A DNA stretch of 64,000 bases from Aquilaria yunnanensis (lineage: Eukaryota; Streptophyta; Magnoliopsida; Malvales; Thymelaeaceae), in assembly GCA_039654915.1 (NCBI GenBank), contig CM077599.1, positions 75,484,001 to 75,548,000 of the forward strand, read 5' to 3'. This document shows positions 9,629 through 19,380 of this stretch, in pieces. The notes below the pieces were generated by a model. It made no database searches. It was given only the letters and a program-made list of their open reading frames with translations, and had not been told where the DNA came from. Within the stretch, counting starts at the first letter, position 1; each line of letters opens with the position of its first letter. Both the position numbers and the translations under genes were made by a program.

Positions 9629-10258
9629 ATGGAGAAAACCCCAACTCGTAAATCCCGAAGTATTTGTGTATTTTTTGGGGCTTTTCCTGGAAAAGATGAA
9701 GAGTATTTAAAGGCAGCCAACCATTTGGGTAGAGTATTAGCTGAGCGAAAAATACATTTAGTTTATGGAGGAGGTAGTGTCGGATTAATGGGAGGTGTAG
9801 CATCAGCAGCATCTTTAGGAGGAAGTCAAGTTTTGGGCATCATCCCTTGACCTTTGAAATTTGTTTCTGGGGGCACGATTGGAGAAGAATTAGTGGTTAA
9901 AAATTTGTAAGAGCGTGTGTTACAAATGCTTTTAAATGCTGATGCTTTTATCGCTCTACCAGGTGGTTTTGGCACATTGGGAGAAGTCTTTCAAATTGCT
10001 TCCATGGCCCAACTTAATTTGCATAAGAAACCCATTGGGCTTTTAAATGTTAACAATTTCTTTACAGGTCTGATAGCTTTTATGGATTATGCTATGCAGA
10101 AGAATTTCATATCAAGAGTGGCACGGCGAATCATAATATCCGCAACAACTGCTGAAGAATTGCTAGATAAAATACAAGCTTTTGTTCCTGAACCAGATCC
10201 AGCAATGATTCAGATAGACTGGACACGACAGTCTTTCCCGACCAGTTCACTCCCATAA
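9629..10258 (+). pseudogene. LOG-like: LOG-like cytokinin riboside 5'-monophosphate phosphoribohydrolase, two nonsense codons
   Basis: The frame of 209 codons keeps the LOG family order: a Rossmann-type start ([20 protein letters not shown]), then [14 protein letters not shown] and GIIP, then the signature PGGFGTLGE at residues 111-119, and the C-terminal AFVPEPDP. LOG enzymes cleave ribose 5'-phosphate from cytokinin nucleotides to release the active base; the PGG-GT--E motif forms the active site. Length is close to plant LOGs (about 210-220). In-frame stops fall at codon 74 (TGA, 9848) and codon 94 (TAA, 9908), splitting the N-terminal half from the intact half carrying the signature. There are no introns, unlike typical plant LOG genes, so capture through RNA is likely. 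A truncated product from a later start would lack the nucleotide-binding N-terminus. Confidence 0.85.
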
Positions 10259-10800
10259 TGGTCCTCTACTCACCCTGTTGAAGTATTGTGGAAGAAAGAA
10301 GCGATCTGATCCGTTTTTCTTGTCCTTTAGTTTTATTATCAGCATTTTCTTTCGCGTTTCAGTTTTTCTTTTCAGGGAATTTCTTTTTTTATAAGATAGT
10401 TTCACCCATGCTGATATTAAAACCATAGGACAATGCCTTTAGGTTGGAATGGCTGAGTAAAGAGTAATTTTTGTTACTCTTGAGACGCATCTTATTAGGT
10501 TTACTAGGCATAACATTTTGGGGTAGCTAAGCTTTAACCTTATTCGGATGACATATCTCACAAGGGAATCTATATTTACTGAAGAAAATGTTAGATGAAC
10601 CTTGAATATTGATTCCAAACATCCGTTCCCTTTACATAATTTGTCAGTGTTATTGTCATCATCAAGATTCACTCGTTTTATCGAAGCCTAATTCTTTGCG
10701 CTCGCCTATTATGAAAATTCACACTTTCGAAGAAAATTATTCCAATTTCAATTGCTTTCATATAAATTTCGCTCGAGGTCCTAAGGAAAGCTCCTTAGTC
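10259..10800 (+). other. Conserved 3' flank of LOG; no gene
   Basis: There is no coding signal. The part around 10420-10560 (AAACCATAGGACAATGCC, GGTTGGAATGGCTGAGTAAAGAGTAA, GAGACGCATC) is homologous to about 33265-33360 downstream of the Athila-like LOG relic. The captured or shared segment therefore extends well past the LOG stop. A hairpin CTAAGGA-AAGC-TCCTTAG at 10782-10799 marks the border of the minisatellite. Confidence 0.55.
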
Positions 10801-13150
10801 TCAAAATCAATTTTTATCATCGGGGTTTTAAGGATGGAACCTTTGCCTCGAAAATAATCAATTTTCATCATCGGGGTTTTAAGGATGGAACCTTTGCCTC
10901 GAAAACAATCAATTTTCATCATCGGGGTTTTAAGGATGGAACCTTTGCCTCGAAAACAATCAATTTTCATCATCGGGGTTTTAAGGATGGAACCTTTGCC
11001 TCGAAAACAATCAATTTTCATCATCGGGGTTTTAAGGATGGAACCTTTGCCTCGAAAACAATCAATTTTCATCGGGGTTTTAAGGATGGAACCTTTGCCT
11101 CGAAAACAATCAATTTTCATCATCGGGGTTTTAAGGATGGAACCTTTGCCTTGAAGAACAATCAATTTTCATCATCGGGGTTTTAAGGATGGAACCTTTG
11201 CCTCGAAAATAATCAATTTTCATCATCGGGGTTTTAAGGATGGAACCTTTGCCTCGAAAACAATCAATTTTCATCATCGGGGTTTTAAGGATGGAACCTT
11301 TGCCTCGAAAACAATCAATTTTCATCATCGGGGTTTTAAGGATGGAACCTTTGCCTCGAAAACAATCAATTTTCATCATCGGGGTTTTAAGGATGGAACC
11401 TTTGCCTCGAAAACAATCAATTTTCATCGGGGTTTTAAGGATGGAACCTTTGCCTCGAAAACAATCAATTTTCATCATCGGGGTTTTAAGGATGGAACCT
11501 TTGCCTTGAAGAACAATCAATTTTCATCATCGGGGTTTTAAGGATGGAACCTTTGCCTCGAAAATAATCAATTTTCATCATCGGGGTTTTAAGGATGGAA
11601 CCGTTGCCTCGAAAATAATCAATTTTCATCATCGAGGCTTTAAGGATGGAACCTTTGCCTCGAAAACAATCAATTATCAATCCGAGGTTTTAAGGATGGA
11701 ACCTTTGCCTCGAAAACAACCAATTTTCATCATCGGGGTTTTAAGGATGGAACCTTTGCCTCGAAAACAATCAATTTTCATCATCGAGGTTTTAAGGATG
11801 GAACCTTTGCCTCGAAAACAATCAATTATCAATCCGAAGTTTTAAGGATGGAACCTTTGCCTCGAACTCAATCAATCGTCAAGGTTTTAAGGATGGAACC
11901 TTTGCCTCGACATCAATCAATCAATCCGGGGTTTTAAGGATGGAACCTTTGCCTCGAGATCAATTATCAATCCGAGGTTTTAAGGATGGAACCTTTGCCT
12001 CGAAAACAACCAATTTTCATCATCGGGGTTTTAAGGATGGAACCTTTGCCTCGAGATCAATCAATCAATCCGGGGTTTTAAGGATGGAACCTTTGCCTCG
12101 AGATCAATTATCAATCCGAGGTTTTAAGGATAGAACCTTTGCGTCGAAAACAATCAATTATCAATCCGAGGTTTTAAGGATGGAACCTTTGCCTCGAACT
12201 CAATCAATCGTCAAGGTTTTAAGGATGGAACCTTTGCCTCGACATCAATTAATCAATCCGGGGTTTTAAGGATAGAACCTTTGCCTCGAGATCAATCAAT
12301 CAATTCGAGGTTTTAAGGATGGAACCTTTGCCTCGAGATCAATTATCAATCCGAGGTTTTAAGGATGGAACCTTTGCCTCGAAAACAATCAATTATCAAT
12401 CCGAGGTTTTAAGGATGGAACCTTTGCCTCAAACTCAATCAATCGTCGAGGTTTTAAGGATGGAACCTTTGCCTCGAGATCAATTATCAATCCGAGGTTT
12501 TAAGGATGGAACCTTTGCCTCGAAAACAATCAATTATCAATCCGAGGTTTTAAGGATGGAACCTTTGCCTCGAACTCAATCAATCATTGAGGTTTTAAGG
12601 ATAGAACCTTTGCCTCGACATCAATTAATCAATCCGGGGTTTTAAGGAGAGAACCTTTGCCTCGAGATCAATTATCAATCCGAGGTTTTAAGGATGGAAC
12701 CTTTGCCTCGAAAACAATCAATTATCAATCCGAGGTTTTAAGGATGGAACCTTTGCCTCGAACTCAATCAATCGTCGAGGTTTTAAGGATGAAACCTTTG
12801 CCTCGACATCAATTATCAATCCGAGGTTTTAAGGATGGAACCTTTGCCTCGAAAACAATCAATTATCAATCCAAGGTTTTAAGGATAGAACCTTTGCCTC
12901 GAGATCAATTAATCAATCCGGGGTTTTAAGGATAGAACCTTTGCCTCGAGATCAATCAATCAATCCGAGGTTTTAAGGATGAAATCTTTGCCTCGAGATC
13001 AATCAATCAATTCAAGGTTTTAAGGATGGAACCTTTGCCTCAAAATCAATCAATCAATTCGAGGTTTTAAGGATGGAACCTTTGCTTCGAAATCAATCAA
13101 TCAATCCGAGGTTTTAAGGATGGAACCTTTGCCTCAGAAACAATCAATTT
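10800..13150 (+). repeat. 3'UTR minisatellite, roughly fifty units of 45-52 bp
   Basis: Every unit has the core GGTTTTAAGGATGGAACCTT plus TGCCTCGA, with variable linkers. In 10810-11650 the unit is 51 bp with linker CAATCAATTTTCATCATCG, and seven units form a 355-bp higher-order repeat (cctcgaaaat at 10846, 11201 and 11556). From 11660 the linkers change to ATCAATTATCAATCCGAG and CTCAATCAATCGTC types in repeating cycles. Long open frames on both strands arise because 51 is a multiple of three. Tandem repeats in the 3'UTR are known in Tat/Ogre elements and can seed satellites. Confidence 0.9.
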
Positions 13151-13158
13151 TCCTTCAA

Positions 13159-13178
13159 CGATAGGAGAGCTCCTATCG
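13159..13178 (+). other. Hairpin at the end of the minisatellite
   Basis: CGATAGGAG-AG-CTCCTATCG forms a perfect nine-base stem. It is directly followed by GGGGTTCTAAGGAGAGTTCC, a diverged minisatellite core in which TAAGGA and TCCTTA can still pair. Confidence 0.5.
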
Positions 13179-13299
13179 CCGGGGTTCTAAGGAGAGTTCC
13201 TTAACCTCAGGATTTAGGCGGCGAAAAGGTTTTCAATGCCTAGCTAAGCCGGACGAAATTTGGTAACAACTTTGCATACATCATGTCTCATGAAGCATG

Positions 13300-13313
13300 C
13301 AAAGGGGGGCAGC
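13300..13313 (+). other. Polypurine tract
   Basis: CAAAGGGGGGCAGC lies immediately before TGTTGACACCC, the start of the 3' LTR. It is the expected plus-strand primer. A homologous but reverse-oriented tract is at 57045-57055. Confidence 0.8.
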
Positions 13314-16150
13314 TGTTGACACCCAATTTCGTCCGACCATAAAAAATTTTAAAAGAAATTAAATAAAAAAAAATTATTATTTTTATTATTATTATTATTA
13401 CTAAAAATTTTAATTAGTTTAAAATACATTTTTTTTTTTGTGAAGATTTGATTTAAAATGATATATGTGTGTATTTGAAAGAAAAAAGAAAACTCCAAAA
13501 AAATGGCAAAATTTAAAAGTTTGAGGTAAAAATGACAACATTAAGAAGTTTCGGGAAAAATTGACAAATTCTGAAAGTTCCAGGAGCATTTGGTAGTTTG
13601 TCACATAAAATTTTGGGCCTACCGACGTTTCTGGCGCAAATTGACAGAAAACGACAAAATTGTCAAAATCAGAAGCTTCAGGAACTTATCCAGAGGCTGA
13701 GAGACGTAAAGGACTAAAATTGTCATTTTACCAATTTAAAAGATAAGTTTGAAATTTTTTATTAATTTATCCATCAACAGTTCAGCCAAACTTCCTCTAT
13801 AAATAGCCCCCCAAATTTTGTGCTGAACACAGAAAAAAATAGAAAGAAAACTTAGAGCTCCGTTTCAAAAAAAAGATAAAATTACAGCCTTATTCCCTAG
13901 CTTATCCTTTCTCTGCCCAGAAAGTCCCAAAAATTCCTTTTCTTACGATTCGACCATCTTCTTCGTTTGTTTTTTTTCTTTTCTTCCGTTTTCTCTCTCT
14001 CTCTCCGTTCACCGTTTTTCTCTCCTCTGCCGCCGTCGTCCGGCCCAGCCACGCCCGCCGTCGTCATCCCGCCGCCGCAGGTAGCTCCCACGCCGTCCCG
14101 CCACCGTCCGCTTCCCTTCCCATCGTGTCCCGTCTCTCCCTCCGCCGCGTCTCTCTCTCCTAGTTCGCCGGCCGCCGCCCCTCGCCTGGCCCGCCGTCAC
14201 CCCGCCGTCCCTCGCCTGGCCCGCCATCGCCTCGCCGCCCCATTCCTGGGCCACCGTTGCCTCGCCGTCCCTCGCCTGGCGTGCCGTCACCCAGCTCCGC
14301 CCCCTTTCCCCCTCGCGCGCGCGCGCGTCCCTGTTTTCTTGTTCTCAGAATTCAAGTTTTAATTTCAAGGGTACAACTCTCATTTAATCCTTCATCTTTT
14401 CAATTTCTTTCACTTTGGTCACTAACTTTGTATTTTATTCTTGCAGAATTAATTACTAACCCTTTTAATTTTTACTTGTTTGTTTATTATTTGTTTATTA
14501 CTAACCCCCTTTTTTATTGTTGTTATTAACTTACTAACAACTAACTTTTAATACTATTATTGTTACTAACCTTTTAATTTTTGCATTATTACTAACTTTT
14601 ATAATTGTTGTTAACAATTAATTAACTTTTATTATTGTTGTTAATTAATTAATTTAATTAACTTGGCTAGCTTTTTATTATTTTTGTTAATTAATTAATT
14701 TAATTAATTTGGCTAACTTTTTATTTATTGTTGTTAATTAATTTAATTAATTTGGCTAACTTTTTATTTATTGTTGTTAATTAATTTAATTAATTTGGCT
14801 AACTTTTTATTATTGTTGTTAATTAATTAATTTAATTAACTTGGCTAACTTTTTACTGTTGTTAATTAATTAATTTAATTAACTTGGCTAACTTTTTATT
14901 ATTGTGGTTAATTAATTAATTTAATTAACTTGACTAACTTTTTATTATTGTTGTTTAACAATTAATTTAATTAACTTTGCTAACATTTATTATTATTTTT
15001 AAAGTGGATGGCCAAAAAGCCCCACTTTATTATTATTAATTTTTTTTCTTTATATAATTTTTTTTATTTAATTCACCTTTACCCTTTACTAATTAATAAA
15101 TAAATGAAAATTAAAAGAAGATTATTTTGTAATTAATTATTAAGGCTAATAAAAATTATTTTTTAAAAAAAGCCAATTATTTTTATTTTTACATACATGT
15201 TTTTAATTCTTTAAAGATAACAAAAAGTTAAAGTTAATTTTAATAGTTATTTTTATCCAGTAAAAATAATAAAAAAATAAAAATAAAACCTGTTAAAAAA
15301 AATACATGAAAATTAAGACTTTATATTTTACTGATTTATTTAAAATATAACTTTTAAATCCACTAAAATAATAAATATTTTTCATTAAACAAGAAAACAA
15401 AAAGAAAATTAAAACAAGATAAGAAAAAGATAAGAAAGATAAGAAAAAGATAATAAAGATAAGAAAGATAAGATAAGATAAGAAAGATAAGAAGGAAAAG
15501 AAAGAAAAGAAAGAAAAATATAGAAAATAAAAATTTTTAGATTATTAATGAATCTAAAAATTCTATAACAAAAAGAATTACGAATTAGTAATTAAACTAA
15601 TAATTAATTCCATAAAAATAAGAATTAAATAATTAACTATAAATTAAATCAACTTACATATCCGGATGATCCGTCAGGATCTGCGGTTTAAAAAAAAATA
15701 TCACCCTTTTAATTAAATAAATTAAATAAAAAAAAGATAAAAATCCATATTTACAATATGGATTAAATTATTTAAAAGTTCACCAAATTCCGTGTCCAAA
15801 TGACTCGGCAGAGTCCATGGTTCGGAATCAAAAATCTTCCGTGTCCAAATGACTCGGCAGAGTCCATGGTTCGGAAGTATAAAATTTCATACAAATTAAT
15901 TAATTTAAAAATCCACATTTCGACTAATCCAGTTAAAATTTCTAATTTTGAAAATTAACTGAGAATTATTTAAAAGCAAAGCAAAACAAAATTAAAATCA
16001 ACTAAGGTGCCAATTTTTGGGCGTTTTAACAAAGTTGTTTTAACGTAACCGTACTCCCGATCCCCGAACTCTCGCAGACCAATTTTAAGGTGACCAATCG
16101 ACCTAAGAAAACTGATTGGTGGCGACTCCCGAAAACCCGACGTTGCCACA
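13314..16150 (+). repeat. 3' LTR (2837 bp)
   Basis: It begins TGTTGACACCCAATTTCG and ends GACGTTGCCACA. U3 is 13314 to about 13830, with TATA at 13796-13806. The transcribed part starts with a C/G-rich tract (about 14020-14340), followed by very AT-rich sub-repeats. The bases after 16150 (CCAAT) may be the 3' target-site duplication, but the 5' copy is out of view. Confidence 0.92.
13796..13806 (+). promoter_or_regulatory. LTR core promoter TATA box
   Basis: CTATAAATAG, followed by CCCCCCAAA, lies 484 bases into the 3' LTR. Transcription would start about 30 bases downstream. The matching part of the 5' LTR is outside the window, so the promoter that drives the element itself is not visible. 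Confidence 0.65.
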
Positions 16151-16394
16151 CCAATTTTATGGAATGTCCAAAAAAGAAGAGTGTTTCGTATGTTTGTTTG
16201 GCGATATTATACTTGTTTGGGTGTTTTGCCACTTTCCATAGTGAAGCCATTAATGTTCTTTAGCCTGAGTTGGCATCGTATATAGCTTAGTTTGGTTCTT
16301 CTTTGAGTCATCTATCCAGGTATGACTCAGGCTCCTCTATTTAGTTTCTTGCATGGAATAGTTATAAAAAAGATTATCTTATGGGGCAGAGTGA

Positions 16395-16870
16395 ATAACG
16401 GGTAGATTTTATATGTAGCCCCTAACCTTTAATTTTTATTTTACTTTACTCCTCATCCTAAGTGTTCTTGTTTTGGTCCTAAACGTGATGAAACCACCTT
16501 TGTATTAATTAGTTCACAATAGATGGAATTTTTTAACATAAAACAACACTTTCCTATATCGTTTTTAAGTACGGTTAATGAACAATTAAAAATATCAGCT
16601 CTTTATCTATTTATTAATTATGGTTTCTAGTGTTATGTATGCACTTATGTGGCAACTTTCATTAGGGTTAACAATTTTTAACTAGCGATAGACTAACACA
16701 GAATGTTTTAAAAACGTTAGGAACAAAGGAAAGCAATTATTAATGGCTCATGTTCGGCCTAAAGTTTTGTTGCGAATTAAGAGGCCAACTGTGTTCCAGA
16801 AAAGTTTGAGGACCAAATGTTGTGGTGCCTATATTAGGGACCAATCTCAAAATTTTGCCATCTTTCTGGT
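16395..16870. mobile_element. Possible MULE-like MITE
   Basis: The left end GGGTAGATTTTATATGTAGCCCCTA is an imperfect inverted match to the right end TAGGGACCAATCTCAAAATTTTGCC. The inside is non-coding. No target-site duplication was confirmed. Confidence 0.35.
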
Positions 16871-16979
16871 TTATTCATACTCCTAGGTCAGGCAGATTAA
16901 ACTTCATGCTTGGATCGAATCAAGGTTACTGTAGGGTCTGCAGTAACATCAAACATGTAATTTGTAAATACTATAAGTG

Positions 16980-17720
16980 TAATTTTCTTTAGGCCTAAAT
17001 CTCCATGTGGCCTGATAACTATCATGAAATTGACATTTTGGCTTTAGATAAAGTGAATTTTCAATTAGTTCGTAAGACTTTCAAAGTCATGCTCAACTGG
17101 TCTTGGTGGCAATATTTAAATGGCAATGCCTTGAACACTATAAGATAGATTTTAAATTTTGAGTGATGGGAGTGACTATCTCATTTGCGGCTATCAAAAA
17201 GCAACATCATCTCCATTTTCTTTTTCATTCTCTCATTTGCCACCTCAAGTTCGCTTCCCGCCTCGTTTTCTCCTTCTACATCTCCCTCTACTAGAGCTCA
17301 AGTCGTTTCCGCTCTCCTATCTTTCTTCAAATCTGCTCTTTGTAATTTTATTTAGGACTGAATCTCCATGTGGCCTGATAACTATCATGAAATTGACATT
17401 TTGGCTTCAGATAAAGTGAATTTTCAATTAGTTCCCAAGACTTTCAAAGTCACGCTCAATTGGTCTTGGTGGCAATATATAAATGGCAATGCCTTGAACA
17501 ATATAAGAGAGATTTTAAATTTTGAGTGATGGGAATGACTATCTCATTTGCGCCTATCATAAAACAAGATCATCTCCATCTTCTTCTTTTTCATTCTCTC
17601 ATTTGCCACCTCAAGTTCGCCTCGTGCCTCTTTCTTTCCTTCTACATCTCCCTCTATTGGAGCTCAGGTCGCTTCCCCTCTCCTATCTTTCTTTAGATCT
17701 GCTCTTTGTAATTTTTTTCT
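16980..17720 (+). repeat. Tandem duplication, 363-bp period
   Basis: CTCCATGTGGCCTGATAACT occurs at 17001 and 17364. The similarity runs on through GAGTGATGGGA-TGACTATCTC and a CATTTGCCACCTCAAGTTCGC stretch at 17233 and 17602. Open frames across it (17159-17419, 17522-17806) are low-complexity, with no domain. Confidence 0.75.
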
Positions 17721-19088
17721 TTCTGATTTCTAAATTTCTCAAATTTAGATTTTTTGTTACCTTTTTTTTTGTTTTGTCTTTTTCAGGTTTCTGTCAAGGT
17801 TGTTGATAACTTTTCTAGGAAGCGGGAAAATAAAATAAGTTCAAAGCCATATAATGAGGTTACAATTCCATCATTTGCCTACTTGGTATGTTGCATGAGG
17901 ATGGAATTCAAACACAAGCCTGTGGTGGTGAGAATAGAATGGTTCAATTTGGATTAGTGCCACAACATCTCCATCATTGTTTGAATGAGAATTAATCATG
18001 GAAAAGGGAATTGAAAAGGAAAATCAAAAAATAATTGAGGGTATTCCCCAACTCGGTTAATTTGAACCAAATTTTTTATCAAGTAAAGTGGGTGAGATTT
18101 GAGATTTTAAATTTGAATCAAACTGGGATTTTATCATTTTTCAATTTAATAATATATACTCTTCCTCCCCTAGAGACTGTCTTTTAGTCGTTTGTTAGTT
18201 GTTAATTAACCTATCATGACCAAGATTCTCACAACCAATATAGCGACCAAATATTCAACTATCCAAAAAGTGCTTTTCCAACTATTTAGCGACTAGAAAG
18301 AAAGTTGCTATTTGACTTCAACCTTGTAGTGGAAGGAGCTTTCAACCTAAAGCTCCACTCAACCTTGGCTTCCTGTTATCATTATTGTTCAATAATTTCA
18401 ACTTGATTAATTAGCTCAATTTGTCTCCTAAAATTTAAGGGAGCTAGGGGGAAGGGGGATTCACTTTTAAAGTAACAATTACCCTATGAAATACTAGGGA
18501 TTTTTATTCCCATCCCAAAGTACACATGACCAACTGGCTAGTGGGTATACTTGCCATTGTGAGCTTCCACCTGGGGACCAGTTGGGTACAATTTTAAATT
18601 TTCAATGGTTGTTTGGTAATTGACGTTTGCTTTTTCCACAAGGTATTAGATTCACAATATGGTTCAGGGATATTCGACAATTTGAGTCTTTTTTATAAGT
18701 TAAGCCTTTTTATTCCAATAACATTTCAGAGCTTTGCAGAAAATAAGATCTTAGTGCCTTTCATTCAAAAGGTGAAAAATTATTTTCCCTAATATTTCTC
18801 ATCACAACAAAGAGCTTCTAAATGCCTTCATTTCAGTTGCTGGGGTGAGCTTCTTCTAAGGTCGTTTATGTTGATCAAGAATCAAGCAACAAGGTAATGA
18901 TGTTTTCCCATTCTCATCTATTTTTTAATATCTCTATATATTCTTAAAAATAGAAACCTAAATGACATCATCTCACAAATGATTACTTGTGAATTTGCAA
19001 TTGGAATTTGCAAAAGGAATAAAATTTCAACTGATGACAGATGCTTGGGCTTACATTTCTTGATGTCCGATGAAAACAAAAGTGGTCG
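17721..19088. other. Intergenic stretch, nothing identified
   Basis: No gene or clear element was found. CTTGTAGTG at 18323-18331 resembles a CACTA terminus, but no partner end was found. Confidence 0.4.
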
Positions 19089-19334
19089 TATTGAAGCATT
19101 CGTTCATTAGTGGTAGGAATCTGCATGATATGCATGCAGAATGTTTGAGTTTATTTAAGAATCTTTCACTGCTTCTTTTACGCATGTGTACTTATCGTTT
19201 TAGCTAGAATCAATATTTGACTTTGGCACAAGTTTTCTTGACTTAATCGTCACGAAAGCCTATAAATGTAACTACTGCTAAGATTGCTTCATATTCAATA
19301 AACATCAATGTTCAAGCTTCTCTAAATCTTTATA
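19089..19334 (+). repeat. 5' LTR of the copia element
   Basis: It starts TATTGAAGCATTCGTTC and ends CTAAATCTTTATA. It contains TATAAATG (19261) and an AATAAA signal (19298). Confidence 0.85.
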
Positions 19335-19350
19335 TGGTATCAAAGTGAGT
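19335..19350 (+). other. Primer binding site (initiator tRNA-Met type)
   Basis: TGGTATCAAAGTGAGT directly follows the LTR. It is the usual copia PBS, TGGTATCAGAGC, with some drift. Confidence 0.75.
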
Positions 19351-19380
19351 TTCAGCTCCTGAACCAAAACCCCAAACACC

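Larger units (their letters stand above)
1..16150 (+). mobile_element. Young non-autonomous Ty3/gypsy LTR retrotransposon (Tat/Ogre-like) with accessory-gene cargo
   Basis: Two direct repeats at a constant offset of 14035 bases (1-2116 and 14036-16150) are LTRs; the first is cut by the window edge. Between them are a PBS, a scrap of pol, several tandem-repeat blocks, three CRP-like gene copies, a LOG-like gene, a 2.3-kb minisatellite and a polypurine tract. The PBS and the protease/RT-linker scrap point to the Tat/Ogre branch. No gag, RT, RNase H or integrase domain of usable length remains, so the element must have been mobilised in trans. The LTRs look identical apart from the last 20 bases, so the insertion is recent. 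The full element would be about 16.9 kb. The 5' target-site duplication lies outside the window. Confidence 0.9.

Noticed and set aside
9848..9910. Possible stop-codon read-through in LOG
   Set aside because: Two different stop types (TGA, TAA) 20 codons apart and no recoding motif seen; decay is simpler.
10758..12929. Long open frames on both strands through the minisatellite (17-residue repeats)
   Set aside because: The 51-bp unit is a multiple of three and happens to lack stops in several frames; both strands are open at once and frames end where unit length changes. Treated as repeat artefacts.
10800..13150. CRISPR-like repeat/spacer array
   Set aside because: The linkers are themselves repeated and related, unit length drifts, and the setting is a plant retrotransposon.
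13897..14362. Proline/arginine-rich frames on both strands in the LTR
   Set aside because: They are produced by the GC-rich low-complexity block; the same frames recur in both LTRs and have no domain.
17159..17806. Two similar 86-94-codon frames
   Set aside because: They result from the 363-bp tandem duplication; composition is Ser/Phe/Leu low-complexity and there is no domain.
18323..18331. CACTA-type 3' terminus CTTGTAGTG
   Set aside because: No matching left end or dense subterminal repeats nearby.
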